Part shown: positions 39,491 through 42,693 of the stretch, in pieces
How the letters are laid out: the number at the start of each line of letters is the position of its first letter
Position numbering within the stretch: position 1 is the first letter of the stretch
NCBI GenBank assembly: GCA_022448085.1
Contig: JAKUTH010000021.1
Span: 1-42,693, forward strand
From: Pseudomonadales bacterium
GTDB taxonomy: Bacteria > Pseudomonadota > Gammaproteobacteria > Pseudomonadales > Azotimanducaceae
Direction of reading: 5' to 3'
Length of the DNA stretch: 42,693 nt
The notes under the pieces: generated by a model
Database searches by the model: none
The model's input: only the letters and a program-made list of their open reading frames with translations
Told to the model about the DNA's origin: nothing
Program-made: the position numbers and the translations under genes

Positions 39491-40473
39491 TTTGAAGCTT
39501 CGGATAGTTTTTGTTCAATCGCGTCGAGGAGCGTTGAGGCAATGTCCAATCCAAAAAACGCATCGAGTTCTCGGACGCAGGTTGGACAGGTGACATTTAC
39601 TTCGGTGAGATAATCACCGATCACGTCGATTCCGACGAAAGTTAACCCTCGGGCGCGAAGTTCGGGCCCCAATGCTTTGGCAATTTCTTTATCACGGAGA
39701 CTTAATGGTTGCCCAACGCCTGTACCGCCGGCCGCAAGATTCCCACGAGTCTCGCCTGAGGCAGGAACGCGGGCTAGTGCGTATGGCAGAGGTTCGCCAT
39801 CGATTAACAGGATACGTTTATCTCCGTCGGCAATTTCTGGAATGTATCTTTGCGCCATTATTTGATGCTTGCCGTTGTCTGTCAGCGTCTCAACGATGAC
39901 CCGAACATTAGGGTCGTTTTTACTGGCGCGAAAGATACTCATTCCGCCCATGCCATCGAGTTTTTTAAAGATCACGTCACCCTGGTCGCGATGGAATGCT
40001 AGTAGCAAATCCTCTCGACACGAAACCAGGGAAGGGGGCTGATAATTGGCAAACCCCGTAGCGAAGAACTTTTCATTGCAATCTCGAAGACTACGGGGGT
40101 CATTGATGACCAAAGCACCTTCGGATTGGCCGCGCTCTAGGAGGTAAGTCGAATAAATGTAGTCCATGTCGAATGGAGGGTCCTTGCGCATCATAACGAC
40201 GTCGATCTCGCCGAGTGCGTGCGTTTCCTCTTCCCCGCATTGAAACCATTGCGCGAAAGCGTGAGCAGGGTCTAGCGTTTCGACAAAGCCTTCTTCCAGT
40301 CGCAAATCGCGGGCTAGGGCGATGACGCGTTCTCCGTCCCATACAAGACCACTTTGTTCGAGAACACTGACCTGCCATCCACGTTGTTGGGCCGCACGGA
40401 CCATTGCCAGCGTCGAATCTTTTTTTAGATTCAATGTTTCAAGGGGATCGATCACAAACGCGATGTGGACCAT
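39487..40473 (-). CDS. gshB: Glutathione synthetase
   Basis: ATP-grasp ligase joining gamma-glutamylcysteine and glycine to make glutathione. 328 residues: N-terminal FVIDPLETLNLKKDSTLAMVRAA, MRKDPPFDMDYIYSTYLLE, DPRSLRDCNEKFFATGFANY, IFKKLDGMGGMSIFR (nucleotide loop) and RILLIDGEPLPYALARVPASGE, ending in GIDVIGDYLTEVNVTCPT. The final cysteine-rich end is LTEVNVTCPTCVREL. gshB-yqgE-ruvX order is common. The 167-base gap upstream holds an inverted repeat described separately. Confidence 0.97.
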   Translation of the reverse strand: MVHIAFVIDPLETLNLKKDSTLAMVRAAQQRGWQVSVLEQSGLVWDGERVIALARDLRLEEGFVETLDPAHAFAQWFQCGEEETHALGEIDVVMMRKDPPFDMDYIYSTYLLERGQSEGALVINDPRSLRDCNEKFFATGFANYQPPSLVSCREDLLLAFHRDQGDVIFKKLDGMGGMSIFRASKNDPNVRVIVETLTDNGKHQIMAQRYIPEIADGDKRILLIDGEPLPYALARVPASGETRGNLAAGGTGVGQPLSLRDKEIAKALGPELRARGLTFVGIDVIGDYLTEVNVTCPTCVRELDAFFGLDIASTLLDAIEQKLSEASK

Positions 40474-40565
40474 GTCAACGAGCCGTTTGTTTTAGTGAGT
40501 CTAAATTACGCAGAACGCCCGCGAGCGGCAATAGAAAACATGGAAATGGCGAGTCGGTTATGAAG

Positions 40566-40596
40566 ATGCACCGGTCCCGGTACTCTTGTGGTGCAT
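40566..40596. repeat. Inverted repeat in the gshB upstream region
   Basis: ATGCACC (40566-40572) and GGTGCAT (40590-40596) form perfect seven-base arms around 17 bases, 94-108 bases before the gshB start on the minus strand and inside the 167-base gap to rsmE. It has no T tract, so it is not a clear terminator; an operator is possible. A weak minus-strand promoter-like pair (TTGGGC, 17 bases, TATGCT) lies just upstream of it, towards rsmE. Confidence 0.3.
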
Positions 40597-40640
40597 AACA
40601 AAGCATAAAGAACACCGCAGTTTTGCCCAATCAACGGGGT

Positions 40641-41357
40641 TCATACTTTGGGGACCTGCCATTGCCATCTTTGTCGTATGGAGGACAATGCGACAGCGGC
40701 GGCGGTTGCGGTGCGTAGAATGATGGGACCGAGGCCAACCGCTTCAAAACCAGCTTCGCTGGCTAGTTGAAGTTCATTAGGCGACCAGTCACCTTCGGGT
40801 CCGACGGCAATGCAAGTATTTGTTAAATCAGTCGAAAATTCGGTTGCTTCGGTTTCGGGCACTGTGATCAGTTTTCGACCGCAATCACAGCGGTTGGCGG
40901 CAGATTCGAGATCTTCGCCAATGCGAAGTTCGGGTATCCAGATCCTTCCGCATTGTTCGGCCGCGTGGCTCATGACATTGGTAAGGCGTTCAGGCTTAGG
41001 TAGTCGAGCTTGGGTCCGGTCTGCATTAATCACGTTGATATGGGTTGCGCCGAGTTCAGTAGCCTGTTGAATGATGGTTTCGATACGGTATTTGACGAGT
41101 GCGATTAGCAGAACGAGTCGAGGGGTTGGAGTGGGAATAGAACGAGACAAGACCCCCAGTTGGAGCACGGCAGATCGCGAGTCCGCAACCGTCAACTGTG
41201 CTTCGTATTCTTGTCCGAACCCGTCAAAACAAAGTATTGAATTGCCGACCTGCAGACGCAGAACGCGCACCAGGTAGCTTGAACTTTCCGGGCTCAGTGC
41301 GAGACTCGCGCCGGGGCTCAGCGTTATTCTCTTGGGGTCAACGTAGAGACGTTTCAA
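40641..41357 (-). CDS. rsmE: 16S rRNA (uracil1498-N3)-methyltransferase
   Basis: SPOUT-class methyltransferase acting on U1498 of 16S rRNA. 238 residues: an N-terminal PUA-like domain (YLVRVLRLQVGNSILCFDG) and C-terminal knot domain with LLIALVKYRIETIIQQATELGATHINVINADRTQ in shortened form, HAAEQCGRIWIPEL, IAVGPEGDWSPNELQLASEAGF and LGPIILRTATAAAVAL. The PEGDWS version of the usual PEGGFS loop is a mild variant. Start is TTG, overlapping the metF stop by four bases (TTGA). Confidence 0.94.
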   Translation of the reverse strand: MKRLYVDPKRITLSPGASLALSPESSSYLVRVLRLQVGNSILCFDGFGQEYEAQLTVADSRSAVLQLGVLSRSIPTPTPRLVLLIALVKYRIETIIQQATELGATHINVINADRTQARLPKPERLTNVMSHAAEQCGRIWIPELRIGEDLESAANRCDCGRKLITVPETEATEFSTDLTNTCIAVGPEGDWSPNELQLASEAGFEAVGLGPIILRTATAAAVALSSIRQRWQWQVPKV

Positions 41358-42187
41358 CCCAAACCCAAATTTCGCACGATCTGAACACTGGCATGCGGTT
41401 TATTAAGCGTATAGAAATGGATGCCCGGCGCACCCCCGTTTAGCAGGCGTTCGCACAAGTTGGTGACGACTTCGATACCAAACGCGAGCAAATCTTCGGG
41501 ATTGTCAGCCAGGTGTGCTAAGCGGGTACGGATCCAACGGGGAATGTCAGCGCCACAGCCGTCAGAAAACTTAACCAAGCCTTCGTAATTCGTAATCGGC
41601 ATGATGCCAGGGACTATGGGCGTTTCGATTCCGTGCGAGCGGCAGCGGTCGATGAAGTAAAAATAACTGTCGGCATTAAAAAAATATTGGGTGATACAGC
41701 CGTTAGCGCCCGATTCGATTTTCTCGCGTAAGAAACGGATATCGCCCTCCGGTGATATCGCATCCGGGTGTGTTTCTGGATAGGCGGCTACGTAAAGGTT
41801 GAACGTATTGCCGAAGTGCCTGCGGATTAGGTTGACCAGCGAGTGTGCTCGACGAATATGGGCGGTCGAACCAATCCCCGAGGGGGGATCTCCTCTAAGC
41901 GCGACCATATCAGTAACTCCAAGTTCCCGATATTTTTCGATCAATGACAAGAGAGTACTTTCAGAGTCGTCGCCCCAGGACAAATGGGGTGCCGTCGTCA
42001 TACCATTCTCCATGAGTTTAACCACGGTTTCGTAAGTTCGAGTTCGAGTGCTACCACCCGCACCATAGGTGACGGAAAAATAAGCAGGATCAGTTGCCGC
42101 AAGCGCCTCTGCGGTTTCAATTAATCTTGTTCTGCCGGCCTCTGTTTGAGGCGGAAAAAACTCGTAACTGATCTGCGGCTGAGACAC
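41354..42187 (-). CDS. metF: Methylenetetrahydrofolate reductase
   Basis: FAD enzyme that reduces 5,10-methylene-THF to 5-methyl-THF, the methyl donor for methionine synthesis. 277 residues: QISYEFFPPQTEAGRTRL at the N-terminus with the catalytic glutamate, YFSVTYGAGGSTRTRTYE, DMVALRGDPPSG, FLREKIESGANGCITQYFF, PIVPGIMPITNYEGLVKFSDGCG and GAPGIHFYTLNKP near the end. GTG start eight bases after metK, so methyl supply and SAM synthesis are cotranscribed. No room exists for ahcY or an SAM/SAH riboswitch between them. Confidence 0.97.
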   Translation of the reverse strand: MSQPQISYEFFPPQTEAGRTRLIETAEALAATDPAYFSVTYGAGGSTRTRTYETVVKLMENGMTTAPHLSWGDDSESTLLSLIEKYRELGVTDMVALRGDPPSGIGSTAHIRRAHSLVNLIRRHFGNTFNLYVAAYPETHPDAISPEGDIRFLREKIESGANGCITQYFFNADSYFYFIDRCRSHGIETPIVPGIMPITNYEGLVKFSDGCGADIPRWIRTRLAHLADNPEDLLAFGIEVVTNLCERLLNGGAPGIHFYTLNKPHASVQIVRNLGLG

Positions 42188-42195
42188 GTGATGAC

Positions 42196-42693
42196 TTAAG
42201 CGTTTGCTAATGTTTCCGCGCGGTCCGTTCTTTCCCAGGTGAAGTCGTTTTCTGTGCGCCCGAAGTGACCGTATGCTGCGGTACTTTGGTAGATTGGACG
42301 CTTGAGATCGAGCATCGCGATAAGCCCGCTAGGGCGAAGGTCAAAGTGCTCGCGAATTAACTGTTCAATCCGGTCGTCGGCGACCTGCCCGGTACCAAAC
42401 GTTTCAACGCTAATTGAGGTCGGCTCAGCAACGCCAATGGCATAGCTGATTTGGATTTCACAACGCGCCGCGAGGCCTGCGGCAACGATGTTTTTGGCGA
42501 CGTAGCGGCTCGCGTAGGCCGCCGAGCGATCGACCTTCGAGGGGTCCTTCCCAGAGAAGGCTCCACCGCCGTGCCGTGCCATGCCGCCATACGTATCGAC
42601 GATAATTTTTCGACCGGTTAAGCCACAATCACCTCGTGGCCCACCAATTACAAATTGGCCGGTGGGATTGATGTAAACCCGGGTGTCCGGGGT
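42196..42693 (-). CDS. metK: S-adenosylmethionine synthetase, C-terminal part (5' end outside window)
   Basis: Makes SAM from methionine and ATP. The frame runs to the window edge, leaving 165 residues of the usual ~380-400. The edge portion reads [19 protein letters not shown] and [17 protein letters not shown], followed by [19 protein letters not shown], the most conserved stretch with the P-loop-like GGGAFSGKD. The C-terminal [19 protein letters not shown] and [16 protein letters not shown] are also typical. An ATG at 42582 is internal, not the start. Upstream of metF. Confidence 0.97.
   Translation of the reverse strand, partial: TPDTRVYINPTGQFVIGGPRGDCGLTGRKIIVDTYGGMARHGGGAFSGKDPSKVDRSAAYASRYVAKNIVAAGLAARCEIQISYAIGVAEPTSISVETFGTGQVADDRIEQLIREHFDLRPSGLIAMLDLKRPIYQSTAAYGHFGRTENDFTWERTDRAETLANA

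Noticed and set aside
42185-42196. Possible SAM or SAH riboswitch before metF
   Set aside because: Only eight bases separate metK and metF.

Overview
This window is a densely packed stretch of bacterial chromosome carrying almost only housekeeping genes. It suggests a gammaproteobacterium: the F1 ATPase genes are followed by glmU and glmS, and many gene blocks match gene order known from Pseudomonas-type genomes (rubredoxin/ubiA; recG-ridA-spoT-rpoZ-gmk; rph-pyrE; argB-algC-coaBC; rpmB-rpmG-mutM-coaD; rsmD next to ftsYEX-rpoH; trmB-hemW-rdgB-metW-metX-yggT-proC-yggS; ruvX-yqgE-gshB-rsmE; metF-metK). Genes that often sit inside these blocks (dut, yicC, crc, ubiC, fdx, M16 peptidases, pilT, ahcY) are absent here. 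Intergenic gaps are tiny, four-base start/stop overlaps are common, and about 40% of genes start with GTG, TTG or CTG. This fits a compact genome, perhaps of a free-living aquatic lineage; I cannot name the species.

Layout. 1-3.6 kb: end of the atp operon (atpA partial, atpG, atpD, atpC). 3.7-6.9 kb: glmU and glmS (UDP-GlcNAc synthesis), then an uncatalogued 42-residue membrane protein. 7.2-10.5 kb: uvrD followed at once by a TRAP substrate-binding lipoprotein. 10.5-13.2 kb, minus strand: ubiA-dctQ-dctM, so the TRAP permease genes face their binding-protein gene tail to tail. 13.3-14.7 kb: rubredoxin and a dicarboxylate/glutamate symporter. 14.8-20.3 kb, minus: gmk-rpoZ-spoT-ridA-recG. 20.4-21.8 kb: rph-pyrE. 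21.9-25.6 kb, minus: coaBC-algC-argB. 25.8-27.0 kb: rpmB-rpmG-mutM. 27.1-28.2 kb, minus: rsmD, coaD. 28.2-32.7 kb: ftsY-ftsE-ftsX, rpoH, a DUF423 membrane protein, trmB. 32.7-42.7 kb, minus: metK-metF-rsmE, gshB-yqgE-ruvX, yggS-proC-yggT, metX-metW and rdgB-hemW.

The most striking signal is a perfect CIRCE operator (TTAGCACTC, nine bases, GAGTGCTAA) at 30789-30815, just upstream of rpoH. It implies that the HrcA repressor controls the heat-shock sigma factor gene, linking two heat-shock systems usually treated as separate. Other points of note: mutM can only start at a CTG that directly follows the rpmG stop in the same frame; recG appears to start at a CTG overlapping the ridA stop; the TRAP transporter is split into convergent transcription units and its binding protein carries a lipobox with Asp at +2; FtsY lacks the acidic N-terminal domain, and its start lies nine bases from the divergent rsmD start.

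No rRNA, tRNA, insertion sequence, prophage or CRISPR array was seen, and there is no gene-free stretch longer than 300 bases.
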